From assembly GCA_028279945.1 (NCBI GenBank), contig JANQMT010000188.1, positions 1 to 28,564 on the forward strand: 28,564 nt of DNA, written 5' to 3'. The notes under the pieces are model-generated. The model saw nothing but the letters and a program-made list of their open reading frames with translations. It searched no databases and was not told the origin of the DNA. The position numbers and the translations under genes were made by a program. Origin of the DNA: JAKSCF01 sp028279945. GTDB lineage: Bacteria > Bacillota > Clostridia > Peptostreptococcales > JAAYPU01. Of this stretch, positions 21,171-28,564 are shown piece after piece. Position 1 is the stretch's first letter. Each line of letters opens with the position of its first letter.

Positions 21171-23825
21171 CTATTTTAGCTCGTACCAATTGGAACCAAT
21201 ATTTAAGTCTACTTTTAATGGTACACTTAAGGTGTATGCCTTCTCCATTTTCTCAACCAATATATCTTTAATCATATCTATTTCATCCTTATGAACATTC
21301 AAAATAAGCTCATCATGTACCTGCAGGATCAATTTTGATCTCACTTTTTTCTCTTTAAGCGCATTGTACACATCGATCATAGCTATTTTAATTAAATCTG
21401 CTGCACTTCCTTGTATAGGTGTATTCATTGCCAGTCGTTCACCAAAAGATCGTATATTATAATTTCTTGATGTGATTTCAGGAACATATCTTTTTCGATT
21501 CATAATCGTTGTCACATACCCTTTTTCTTTACACATTTCAATCATCTTGTCCATAAAATCTTTTACGGTAGAGTATTTTTTAAAATATTCATCTATATAT
21601 TGTGCTGCTTCTTTTCTCGTAATGTGTAAATTTTCAGAAAGACCATAATCACTCATGCCGTAAATTACACCGAAGTTAACTGCTTTGGCGTTGCTTCTTT
21701 GCAGGCTTGTCACTTCACTTGGATCCACATCAAATACTTTCGAAGCGGTTATGGTATGAATATCTTGATCCGTCATAAAAGCTTCAATTAGGGTTGGATC
21801 ATTGGAAAGATGAGCTAAGACCCTCAGTTCTATTTGAGAATAATCCGCTCCCATAAGCACATAGTCATCTTCAGCAATAAATGCTTTTCTCAATAACCTT
21901 CCTGCTTCCTGTTTAATGGGAATATTCTGAAGGTTAGGCTCTGTACAGCTGATTCGACCTGTAGTGGTTACCGTTTGATTAAAATGAGCATGTATCTTAT
22001 GGGTATGAGGATTAATCAAAGGCAATAAACCATCAATATACGTTGTTTTCAGCTTATTAAGCGTTCTATATTCCATAATCTGGGGAATGATGTCATGCTT
22101 GTCTTTCAATTTTTCCAATACATCAACACTGGTGGAATATCCGGTTTTAGTTTTTTTTGCAAAAGGTAAATCCAGTTTTTCAAATAATATAGGGCCCAAT
22201 TGCTTTGGTGAATTGATATTGAAATTTTCTCCTGCTAAGTCATATATTTTCCCGGAAATAATCTCAATGTCTGCTTTTAACTTTTCACCCGTTACAATCA
22301 ATGTTTCTTTATCTACTGTGAACCCGCTAAATTCCATTTGCGCAAGAACTTCTACAAGTGGTAATTCAATGTTGTAGTATAGCTCTGTCAATGCTTCACT
22401 CTTTAATTTTTCTTTTAAAACATTGCTTATTTCAGCTGTAACGGAACACCACTGTAACCCTAGTGTGCAATTTTCTTTATTGATATCACTAAAAAATTCA
22501 AGCTGGCTGTTTTCTGTGGTTTCATCCATTTTTATGTTTAAATATTCTAAAGCCAAATCATTTAAATTATAATTTCTTCGCTCAGGCTGAATCAAATATT
22601 GTGCAATGGCAGTATCAAAACTAATATCAAAATTTTCTACACCTAAATGCAATAAAACAAATACTTCTTTTTTTAAGTCATGACCGGTGATTTTCAGATG
22701 ACAATCATTCAGTAGTGTCACCACTTCATCTAAAATAACCTCATTTAATTGAAAATAGATATACGTATCCTGAATAAGCAGACTTATACCTGAAACACTG
22801 GATGCCCTCATATGGCTTGCATCAGAAAAAATTTTTATGATCACCTCATCGTTAGGTTGTAACATCTCTTTGATTGCATGTAATTCTTCCTTATTATTCA
22901 CCATATGGGTTTTTATATCATCTATATTTACGGTACCTGATTCTTCTGATTCAGGTTGTGATTTTTTTATTTTGGATATCAAGCTGTAGAATTCTAATTT
23001 ATTATAAAATGTTATCAGCTTTTCAGTGTCCGGACGATTAAAGGTATATTCTTCAAATGAAATATCCACCGGAACATTTACATTGATTTCAGCTAATCGC
23101 CTGCTCATTACAGCCAGCTGTGCATTTTCTTCTAACTTTTCTCTTTGCTTAATACTTTTAATTTGGTCAAGGTTTTCAATCAAGTTATTGACAGATCCAA
23201 AGGCTTGTATCAATTTTAAACCTGTCTTTTCTCCTATACCGGGAACCCCGGGTATATTATCGGATTGATCCCCCATTAGACCTTTTAGATCTATAAACTG
23301 TTCTGGTGTGATCCCATACTTTTCTTCAAAAGCATTTTGATCATAAGCTTCAAATTCACTGATACCTTTTCTCGTAATGATTATTTGAGTTTTATCAGAA
23401 GCCAATTGAAGAGCATCCTTATCTCCGGTTATGACAACAGGCTCCATATTGACTTCTTCAGCCTTTTTAACAATGGTTCCAATCAAATCATCTGCTTCAA
23501 ATCCGTCTAATTCTATAATAGAAATATTCATGTATTCCAATAATTCTTTTAACAAAGGCATTTGTTGTGCCAGCTCTAAAGGCATTTTTTTTCTACCGGC
23601 TTTATAATCTGCAAATTCCTTGTGCCTAAAGGTAGGCGCTTTCTTATCAAATGCGACTGCTAAATACTTAGGCGTATATTCTTCCACAATTTTATTAAGC
23701 ATGTTGGCAAAGCCATATACAGCATTTGTGTAAAGGCCTTCTTTATTCATCAATGGCGGCAAAGCATAAAACGCTCTATTGATAAGACTGTTTCCATCTA
23801 TAACGACAATTCTTTTATCTTTCAT
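21171..23825 (-). CDS. polA: DNA polymerase I
   Basis: 884 residues in the usual three parts: a 5'-3' exonuclease (about 1-290; VIDGNSLINRAFYALP, FDKKAPTFRHKEF, GFEADDLIGT, GDKDALQLAS, LMGDQSDNIPGVPGIGEKTG), a 3'-5' exonuclease-like domain (about 300-480) in which the DxE proofreading motif is not found, and a family A polymerase (about 500-884; GRISCTEPNLQNIP, GADYSQIELRVLAHLS, motif B RSNAKAVNFGVIYGMS, and QVHDEL). It fills gaps and removes RNA primers. The missing proofreading residues match other Gram-positive Pol I proteins. ATG at 23825 with AAAGGAG. Heads polA-coaE; the 22-nt element shared with obg is 75 bases upstream. Confidence 0.98.
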   Translation of the reverse strand: MKDKRIVVIDGNSLINRAFYALPPLMNKEGLYTNAVYGFANMLNKIVEEYTPKYLAVAFDKKAPTFRHKEFADYKAGRKKMPLELAQQMPLLKELLEYMNISIIELDGFEADDLIGTIVKKAEEVNMEPVVITGDKDALQLASDKTQIIITRKGISEFEAYDQNAFEEKYGITPEQFIDLKGLMGDQSDNIPGVPGIGEKTGLKLIQAFGSVNNLIENLDQIKSIKQREKLEENAQLAVMSRRLAEINVNVPVDISFEEYTFNRPDTEKLITFYNKLEFYSLISKIKKSQPESEESGTVNIDDIKTHMVNNKEELHAIKEMLQPNDEVIIKIFSDASHMRASSVSGISLLIQDTYIYFQLNEVILDEVVTLLNDCHLKITGHDLKKEVFVLLHLGVENFDISFDTAIAQYLIQPERRNYNLNDLALEYLNIKMDETTENSQLEFFSDINKENCTLGLQWCSVTAEISNVLKEKLKSEALTELYYNIELPLVEVLAQMEFSGFTVDKETLIVTGEKLKADIEIISGKIYDLAGENFNINSPKQLGPILFEKLDLPFAKKTKTGYSTSVDVLEKLKDKHDIIPQIMEYRTLNKLKTTYIDGLLPLINPHTHKIHAHFNQTVTTTGRISCTEPNLQNIPIKQEAGRLLRKAFIAEDDYVLMGADYSQIELRVLAHLSNDPTLIEAFMTDQDIHTITASKVFDVDPSEVTSLQRSNAKAVNFGVIYGMSDYGLSENLHITRKEAAQYIDEYFKKYSTVKDFMDKMIEMCKEKGYVTTIMNRKRYVPEITSRNYNIRSFGERLAMNTPIQGSAADLIKIAMIDVYNALKEKKVRSKLILQVHDELILNVHKDEIDMIKDILVEKMEKAYTLSVPLKVDLNIGSNWYELK

Positions 23826-23899
23826 AAAAATCTCCTTTAATTATTAAAGTTACTGATAGATATATTATTATTTAATATTGTTCTTGACTCCATATAATC

Positions 23900-23921
23900 T
23901 TAGAAAATTAGTACCTAATGT
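23900..23921 (-). repeat. Shared 22-nt element, copy upstream of polA
   Basis: TTAGAAAATT and TACCTAATGT (plus strand) with a two-base spacer AG, 75 bases upstream of the polA ATG and in the same orientation as the obg copy at 11404-11425. Both ten-base blocks are identical between the copies. The surrounding 23826-23999 is AT-rich and holds no gene. Further downstream lies CTTTAAT-T-ATTAAAG (23835-23849), overlapping the polA ribosome site. Confidence 0.6.
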
Positions 23922-23999
23922 TTAAAGCAATATATAATTTATTATAAATGAATTTTTAAAAAAAATCATAAAAATATCTTTCTTTTATATATAAATAAT

Positions 24000-24038
24000 C
24001 CCCTTTTAGTTCAAATATTTCAGTTTTATTAAAAGGGG
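24000..24038 (-). terminator. Probable terminator of the chemoreceptor gene
   Basis: CCCCTTTTA (24000-24008) pairs with TAAAAGGGG (24030-24038), a perfect 9-bp stem with a 21-base loop, 40 bases after the chemoreceptor stop. The minus-strand tail ATTATTTATATAT is only moderately T-rich, so termination may be partial. Confidence 0.55.
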
Positions 24039-24077
24039 ACTATCCGTTGACTTATTTACTTTTTAAATAATTATGCA

Positions 24078-26492
24078 TTAATATTTTCCAAAACTATTAT
24101 CATCAAGGGATATCTCCAATTTATCATGACTCTTATTTGGCAATGGTTCAATTTTTTGAGAATTTAATTCTTGATTTCTGTCGTTTAGTTTAAATGCATC
24201 AATTAAATTTTTTAGAATATGTGCTTGTCCGGCCATTTCCTCACTGGCAGATGCACTTTCTTCTGCAGTTGCAGTATTGGTCTGAGTGACTTGAGATATC
24301 TGATTAACACCTGTATCAATTTGAGCAATGGCCGTAGCCTGCTGCGAAGACGCTTCAGCAATGGTTTCAATAATGTCCACTGCATCGGTTACACCTGTCA
24401 CTATTTTATTAAGGGCTTCAGCAGTCTCATGGGCTGTTTTATATCCATCCTCAACTTTATGAATTGAATTGTCGATTAATTCCGTTGTTTCTTTTGCTGC
24501 TTTTGCACTTCTTGCTGCAAGATTTCTAACTTCTTCTGCTACAACAGCAAAACCTTTACCATGCTCACCTGCTCTTGCAGCTTCTACCGCTGCATTAAGT
24601 GCCAATATGTTGGTTTGGAAGGCGATGTCATCGATTACTTTTATTACACTGCTGATACTCTTTGACGACTCTTTAATTACATCCATAGCGGATAACATTT
24701 CAACCATTTCATCGCTTCCTCTTTGAGCATCCATTTTTACTTTCATGGATAAATCGCTTGCTTTATTAGCATTTTTAGCATTTTGTTTTGTTTGCTCCGT
24801 AACTTCTGTAACAATTGAACTGATTTCTTCAACAGAACTTGCCTGTTCGGATGCTCCCTGTGAAAGTATTTGCCCAGTGGAAGAAACTTGTTCAGCGCCT
24901 GCTTCCACTTGTGTTGCAGATTTATCAATCTCAGAAAGAATCGTATTAAATTGTGCAATAATAAAATTAATAGATTCCCTTAACGTGCTAAAATCTCCTA
25001 AATAGCTGCGTTCAATGTTTAATGTAAAGTTTTTATCTGCAAGTGCTTCTAAAATGTCTGATGTTTCTTGGATATAAGATTTAATGGTATTAACACTTGC
25101 CTCAAGACTGTTATTAATATTTTTAAAGTCTTCTCTAACATCTCTGGTATCTTCATCTGCATTTTCTACATAGGTTTCTATATCCAGCTCACCTTTTGCT
25201 AACTTAGCAAGAGCAACGATCAATTTTGAAACTTCTTTCTTTTGATATTCATATTGTTTCTTAGCAGCATGCATTTGAGATGCTATAGCTTGTGAACTAT
25301 TTTGAGCTTCTCTTTGAGCGGCTTTAATTTCTGTCTGATCTACAACCACTTCTATCATTCCGGTAATGCTGCCTTCTCCATCTCGAACAGGAACCGTTTC
25401 AATATCAAAATATTTTTCGTTAGCTACAGCTTCAATAAAAGCGCTTTCCCCTTTTTTCAGCGTTCTTCTACCTGGGCATTTATCATTATTGCACACATCA
25501 GAACACAAAAAATTGTAGCATTTCTTTCCTATTAATTGATCCAGCGATGCTTTTGAAATCTTTAATGCCATTTTATTCGCATGCATTATGTTGAACTCAT
25601 TATCAAGTAATGCCATTGCCACGGGCATAGCATCAATGTGCCCAACAAGTGTATCCATAACATCATGAATGCCTTCTAATATATCCTTATATCCACCTTC
25701 AAATTTTTCTATATTGCCTCTCTTAGTTAAAGCACCTCGTTTAGCTTCATGTGTTAACATTTCTGATTCTTCAATTAACGCGTCAATGGAAGTTGCAACT
25801 TTTTCTAATGCTTTAGTAACTTGACCTATTTCATCATTTGACCGATAGTCTAATGTCAAATTGGTATCGCCTTTAGAAATGTTTGTTAAGGCTGAAACAA
25901 TGCTTTGTAAGGGTTTAAACATTCTTCTGTTTAATAAAACAGAAAAAACGACTCCAAAAACTACAGCCAAAAATAGAAATATCCAATTTATCAACTTAGC
26001 TTGTTCGATTTTATTATTGGAATAATCCGAATACCCTGTCACCAATGCATCAATTTCCATAACATAGTTATCAACTTGACGGCTTATCATATGTAAAGTA
26101 TTCATATCTTTAGATGTTATCACCTTCTCGTATAGAGATTTAAATTCATCTTTCCAAGTTTTATTAATGGCTTTAAGCCTTATAATCGTATCATCATGCG
26201 TAAGCGTCTTAAGCCCTAAACTTTCATTTCCTGTCTCGACATTTACTAAAGTATCTTCAAAAAATTGGATTAATTCTTTAAGTTCATTATTAGCCTGTTG
26301 ATCATTTTCATATACAATCAACTCAGCAAGGTGAGCCATTTTAAAACTGATGGCACGAAGCCTCCCTGAATTGTTAATAAAATTGGAATCTGTTTCTATG
26401 TTAAGAAATGTCCAATAATTCATTATGACTATAACGAGTAATAAGATAACAAGAATAGAAAACGTTCCTTTTACCTTGTGATTAATTTTCAT
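24078..26492 (-). CDS. Methyl-accepting chemotaxis protein with PilJ-type sensor, HAMP and cysteine-rich PAS
   Basis: 804 residues. TM1 (about 10-28); extracellular helical domain (29-165) with a PilJ/NarX-like motif NNSGRLRAISFKMA; TM2 (about 168-188); HAMP (about 190-243); PAS (about 285-395) with C325-x4-C330-x3-C334-x4-C339; a second HAMP-like linker (about 415-500); then a long methylation and signalling coiled coil with the hairpin tip IAFQTNILALNAAVEAARAGEHGKGFAVVAEEVRNLA. It relays extracellular and internal cues to CheA. No C-terminal CheR-binding pentapeptide is seen. I chose ATG at 26492: AGGAGG lies ten bases before it, while the GTG at 26501 overlaps the site. No che genes are nearby. 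The PAS cysteines could bind metal, haem or a cluster (inference). Confidence 0.94.
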   Translation of the reverse strand: MKINHKVKGTFSILVILLLVIVIMNYWTFLNIETDSNFINNSGRLRAISFKMAHLAELIVYENDQQANNELKELIQFFEDTLVNVETGNESLGLKTLTHDDTIIRLKAINKTWKDEFKSLYEKVITSKDMNTLHMISRQVDNYVMEIDALVTGYSDYSNNKIEQAKLINWIFLFLAVVFGVVFSVLLNRRMFKPLQSIVSALTNISKGDTNLTLDYRSNDEIGQVTKALEKVATSIDALIEESEMLTHEAKRGALTKRGNIEKFEGGYKDILEGIHDVMDTLVGHIDAMPVAMALLDNEFNIMHANKMALKISKASLDQLIGKKCYNFLCSDVCNNDKCPGRRTLKKGESAFIEAVANEKYFDIETVPVRDGEGSITGMIEVVVDQTEIKAAQREAQNSSQAIASQMHAAKKQYEYQKKEVSKLIVALAKLAKGELDIETYVENADEDTRDVREDFKNINNSLEASVNTIKSYIQETSDILEALADKNFTLNIERSYLGDFSTLRESINFIIAQFNTILSEIDKSATQVEAGAEQVSSTGQILSQGASEQASSVEEISSIVTEVTEQTKQNAKNANKASDLSMKVKMDAQRGSDEMVEMLSAMDVIKESSKSISSVIKVIDDIAFQTNILALNAAVEAARAGEHGKGFAVVAEEVRNLAARSAKAAKETTELIDNSIHKVEDGYKTAHETAEALNKIVTGVTDAVDIIETIAEASSQQATAIAQIDTGVNQISQVTQTNTATAEESASASEEMAGQAHILKNLIDAFKLNDRNQELNSQKIEPLPNKSHDKLEISLDDNSFGKY

Positions 26493-26515
26493 GATAAGCA
26501 CACCTCCTAGTTTTT

Positions 26516-26549
26516 CTTTGAATATTTAGCAAAATCTGAATATTCAAAG
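26516..26549 (-). promoter_or_regulatory. 11-bp inverted repeat in the chemoreceptor 5' UTR
   Basis: CTTTGAATATT (26516-26526) and AATATTCAAAG (26539-26549) are perfect inverted copies with a 12-base spacer, ending seven bases before the AGGAGG site. On the minus strand the stem is followed by an A run, so it is not a terminator. It could be a stability or translation-control hairpin, or an operator. Confidence 0.5.
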
Positions 26550-26610
26550 TCTTTTTACTCTCATCTAAAAATAGATAAATTTTTAACAAAAATTAGCAAT
26601 ATACTTTCAA

Positions 26611-26640
26611 ATTATAACATTTTACCTGCTTGTCTTTCAA
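26611..26640 (-). promoter_or_regulatory. Sigma-A promoter of the chemoreceptor gene
   Basis: The minus strand reads TTGAAA (26635-26640), an 18-base spacer and TATAAT (26611-26616) with an extended -10 TGT. The predicted start is near 26604, giving a leader of about 112 bases. Confidence 0.75.
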
Positions 26641-26641
26641 C

Positions 26642-26671
26642 GAATTCTCAATATATAGAATTCTCAATATA
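26642..26671 (-). repeat. Tandem 14-bp direct repeat abutting the chemoreceptor -35
   Basis: GAATTCTCAATATA occurs at 26642-26655 and 26658-26671, identical copies with a 16-bp period. The first ends one base from the -35 hexamer. The position suggests a binding site for an activator or repressor dimer. Confidence 0.6.
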
Positions 26672-26678
26672 AAGACAA

Positions 26679-26706
26679 TAAAAAAATCCGAACTATGTTC
26701 GGATTT
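26679..26706 (-). terminator. Intrinsic terminator of the sigma/anti-sigma operon
   Basis: AAATCCGAAC (26684-26693) pairs perfectly with GTTCGGATTT (26697-26706) around TAT. On the minus strand a T run follows. It starts 27 bases after the anti-sigma stop codon. Confidence 0.9.
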
Positions 26707-26733
26707 AGATTATCAACAATGTAAACATTGGTT

Positions 26734-27672
26734 TTAATGTTTGACTTCGATAACAATGGTAGCATTTTTTATGGGTTGTTGGATATGGGTTTCTTTTTCT
26801 TCCTCCGGCAGATCAGCTAATTCTTGTTGCATCTCAGCTGAATCATTTCGATTCATACCTTTTATATTCGTATCTTCTATTGCTTTAAGAGATACATCCT
26901 CATCAGGTTCTGAAGCTGTATAGTCAATTTGCTCCGTAAGATTTATCACATTGACATTGTAACTATCTACCTTAGAATAAGCCGTCACATGATCTAAAAG
27001 AAGATCAAATCCACCAGGGCTGACTTCAAGTAATATTTCATCTTCATTCACGTTCATTTCTATATAATAACTTGAAATAACAACATATTCACTAAAATAA
27101 GCAGCTGCACTTTCTAATGTATCTCCTTTTATAGTGACTTGTGCTTCATACGTTTTAAATGCATTATCATCGCTTAACATGGCTATACCTTCAGTCATTG
27201 AATCCATTTCAATACTTTCCGGTGCACTCTCAACTGAAAACATAGCTGAATTATTCATTGATTTTTCTTCTGAATCATTAGCTAATGTCCATTTTGAACC
27301 TGCGCGTGGTGCTTCCTCTTCACTTGCTGCTTCATCCGCAGTCAAATTTTTATGATCAAAAAATTGATTTTGTAATGCTGACACTACCATAATAAGTACA
27401 GCAGCAGCAATAACAGTATAGGATCTCCAATCTTTGCTCTTCTTTTTCTTTTGCTCAGCAACTAATTTCGTATGAAGTTCTTCCTTAAAACCTGCCGGTA
27501 GCGGAACTTCAGGAATACGCTTCAGCGCTTCTGTGTTGGCTATGAGCGTTTCATACTCTAACGAACAGCTTTTACATTGTAATAAATGCTCCTCTACCAA
27601 TTGCTTATCATGAGCATCTAAAAGGTCATCTATATATAAAGACATTTTTTCCTGAATATCTGCGCAATTCAT
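26734..27672 (-). CDS. Zinc-finger anti-sigma factor (RsiW-like) with extracytoplasmic domain
   Basis: 312 residues. The N-terminal zinc-binding anti-sigma domain has C3 and H29-x3-C33-x2-C36 (EEHLLQCKSC), the ZAS signature that holds an ECF sigma factor inactive. One membrane helix follows (about 84-103), then about 200 extracytoplasmic residues: an acidic linker (100-160), a folded alpha/beta segment (about 165-250) and an acidic C-terminus. The outer domain probably senses envelope stress or is the site of regulated proteolysis, as in RsiW. It is co-transcribed with the sigma gene (36-base gap) with GAGGAG before ATG at 27672. The ligand or stress is unknown. Confidence 0.9.
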   Translation of the reverse strand: MNCADIQEKMSLYIDDLLDAHDKQLVEEHLLQCKSCSLEYETLIANTEALKRIPEVPLPAGFKEELHTKLVAEQKKKKSKDWRSYTVIAAAVLIMVVSALQNQFFDHKNLTADEAASEEEAPRAGSKWTLANDSEEKSMNNSAMFSVESAPESIEMDSMTEGIAMLSDDNAFKTYEAQVTIKGDTLESAAAYFSEYVVISSYYIEMNVNEDEILLEVSPGGFDLLLDHVTAYSKVDSYNVNVINLTEQIDYTASEPDEDVSLKAIEDTNIKGMNRNDSAEMQQELADLPEEEKETHIQQPIKNATIVIEVKH

Positions 27673-27708
27673 AAAGATTACTCCTCTCTTTACTATTTAG
27701 ACGAATCA

Positions 27709-28296
27709 CTATAAGATTTGTTCCATACTTCTATCTTGACTAATGATTTCTTTTAACTTAATTCTGGCACGACTAAGCCTTGATTTAACGGTCCCCTCTG
27801 AGCAAGCCATAATTTGAGAGATTTCTTCGTATGAAAATCCTTGGACATCTCTTAATATAATGATTTGCTTGTGGTCTATTGACAGCTTGTCAAGGGCTTC
27901 TAGAAGTAATTGAGTGTATTCTTTATTTTCAAATATCCTCTCCGGAATATGCACTTCATCTTTAATATCATTTATTTCACCTTCAAGTGAATTTGAATAA
28001 TCCGTTAGGCTGGTTACTTGATTGATCCTGTGTCTCTTTTTCAAAGCATCATGGCACGTATTGGTTACAATGCGATATACCCAAGTATAAAAACTGCTGT
28101 CCTGCCTAAAGTTTTTTAATGATTTATATATTTTAATCCATGCATCCTGCAAGGTATCTTTTGCATCTTCTTCATTTCCCATCATCCTTAAGGCAATATT
28201 GTAAGCTTTCACTTGATACTTTTCGATTAACCTCTCAAAGCTTTCAATATCCCCTTTAATGGCCTTTTTAAGTAACAACTTTTCCTCAGATGACAT
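27709..28296 (-). CDS. ECF RNA polymerase sigma factor, SigW-like
   Basis: 195 residues with region 2 (about 20-90; FERLIEKYQVKAYNIALRMMGNEEDAKDTLQDAWIKIYKSLKNF, FYTWVYRIVTNTCHDALKK) and region 4 (about 130-185; LSIDHKQIIILRDVQGFSYEEISQIMACSEGTVKSRLSRARIKLK). Region 1.1 and region 3 are absent, as expected for ECF sigmas. It directs RNA polymerase to stress promoters when released by the anti-sigma factor encoded next to it. I chose ATG at 28296 with GGAGG upstream; the GTG at 28308 overlaps the ribosome site. I found no convincing autoregulatory ECF promoter (TGAAAC...CGT) upstream. Confidence 0.94.
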   Translation of the reverse strand: MSSEEKLLLKKAIKGDIESFERLIEKYQVKAYNIALRMMGNEEDAKDTLQDAWIKIYKSLKNFRQDSSFYTWVYRIVTNTCHDALKKRHRINQVTSLTDYSNSLEGEINDIKDEVHIPERIFENKEYTQLLLEALDKLSIDHKQIIILRDVQGFSYEEISQIMACSEGTVKSRLSRARIKLKEIISQDRSMEQIL

Positions 28297-28333
28297 AAAC
28301 CGAGTCACCTCCCTGCGATAATCAGTCTATAGT

Positions 28334-28362
28334 ATTATAACACAAACTCAAATATCTGAAAA
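28334..28362 (-). promoter_or_regulatory. Sigma-A promoter of the ECF sigma operon
   Basis: The minus strand has TTTTCA (28357-28362), a 17-base spacer and TATAAT (28334-28339) with an extended -10 (TGT). It predicts a start near 28327, about 30 bases before the ATG. It is a housekeeping promoter and not an ECF promoter. Confidence 0.7.
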
Positions 28363-28413
28363 GAATGTTGATATTTCAATTGTTTTACCTTCCAATTATT
28401 TGCAATACATTTC

Positions 28414-28441
28414 TAAAAAAAACAGACATATACCATATGTC
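28414..28441 (-). terminator. Intrinsic terminator of a minus-strand gene beyond the window
   Basis: GACATAT (28425-28431) pairs with ATATGTC (28435-28441), with loop ACC. On the minus strand it is followed by a run of eight T (28414-28422). The gene it serves is not recognisable in the remaining 123 bases. Confidence 0.7.
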
Positions 28442-28532
28442 CCAGCTTATCGAAGAAATATCAGCAAAATGAATACAGGTGTATGAATATTTGTTTTTTT
28501 GTGTTCATTTGGTCAGAAAATTTAGGTGGCAG

Positions 28533-28564
28533 ATGGGCTATAAAAGTCGTGAACAAACAGGACG
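28533..28564 (+). CDS. Possible start of a plus-strand gene, cut by the window end
   Basis: ATG at 28533 follows AGGTGG at close spacing and opens MGYKSREQTG before the window ends. The beginning loosely recalls the openings of some IS transposases, but ten codons are too few to identify anything. The 28442-28532 stretch contains no other supported feature. Confidence 0.25.
   Translation, partial: MGYKSREQTG

Noticed and set aside
24743..24958. 71-codon minus-strand frame inside the chemoreceptor gene
   Set aside because: A frame shadow within the conserved signalling coiled coil.
28297..28413. ECF-type autoregulatory promoter before the sigma gene
   Set aside because: No TGAAAC-like -35 paired with a CGT-type -10; a good extended -10 sigma-A promoter explains the region.
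1..28564. CRISPR array, phage integration site or toxin-antitoxin pair
   Set aside because: No spaced repeat series, no duplicated tRNA end next to tRNA-Leu, and no small gene pairs of that type were seen.

Overview
The window reads as a chromosomal segment of an AT-rich, endospore-forming, anaerobic Clostridia-type Firmicute. The reasons are strong AGGAGG ribosome-binding sites, the sporulation pair SpoIVFA/SpoIVFB, a Gram-positive L21 leader, a sigma-54 activator of RocR-like architecture and a RsiW-type anti-sigma pair. Almost every gene is on the minus strand. The one clear exception is a secreted-protein gene at 12819-13325.

Right-to-left along minus-strand transcription there are four blocks. 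(1) 28296-26734: an ECF sigma factor and its zinc-finger anti-sigma factor, then a single chemoreceptor gene (26492-24078) whose promoter abuts a tandem direct repeat. (2) 23825-18811: polA, coaE, an orphan oligopeptide-type solute-binding lipoprotein and tRNA-Leu(GAG), packed head to tail, then a diguanylate cyclase (18692-17709). (3) 17596-9998: spoIVFA-spoIVFB, a B12-binding radical SAM protein with its DUF2344 partner, then rplU-rpmA and obg. This follows a conserved clostridial order, but RNase G is not where it is usually found, and neither is the L27-processing protease Prp. A plus-strand secreted-protein gene with a long structured leader sits in the gap. (4) 9949-1: a catabolic/transport locus with two regulators (an AraC protein fused to a GH39-like domain; a PAS-AAA+-Fis sigma-54 activator), two paralogous YtcJ-like amidohydrolases and two unrelated transporters (NhaC-type antiporter; sodium:solute symporter with small membrane partners).

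The regulatory logic of block 4 can partly be read from the DNA. The symporter operon has a canonical -24/-12 sigma-54 promoter with an upstream dyad, just downstream of the sigma-54 activator gene. The amidohydrolase-NhaC operon lies just downstream of the AraC gene and carries a 14-bp inverted repeat against its ribosome-binding site. The two arms look like parallel import-and-hydrolyse modules for related amide or cyclic-amide compounds; the substrate cannot be told from sequence.

The most unusual non-coding signals are: a 22-nt element present upstream of both obg and polA and identical at 20 positions; the competing-helix leader of the secreted protein; an L27 that starts in its mature form with no Prp gene beside it; and the hairpin or repeat elements placed against the ribosome-binding site or promoter of the amidohydrolase and chemoreceptor genes. 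All family assignments were made by reading motifs by eye; no database search was run.
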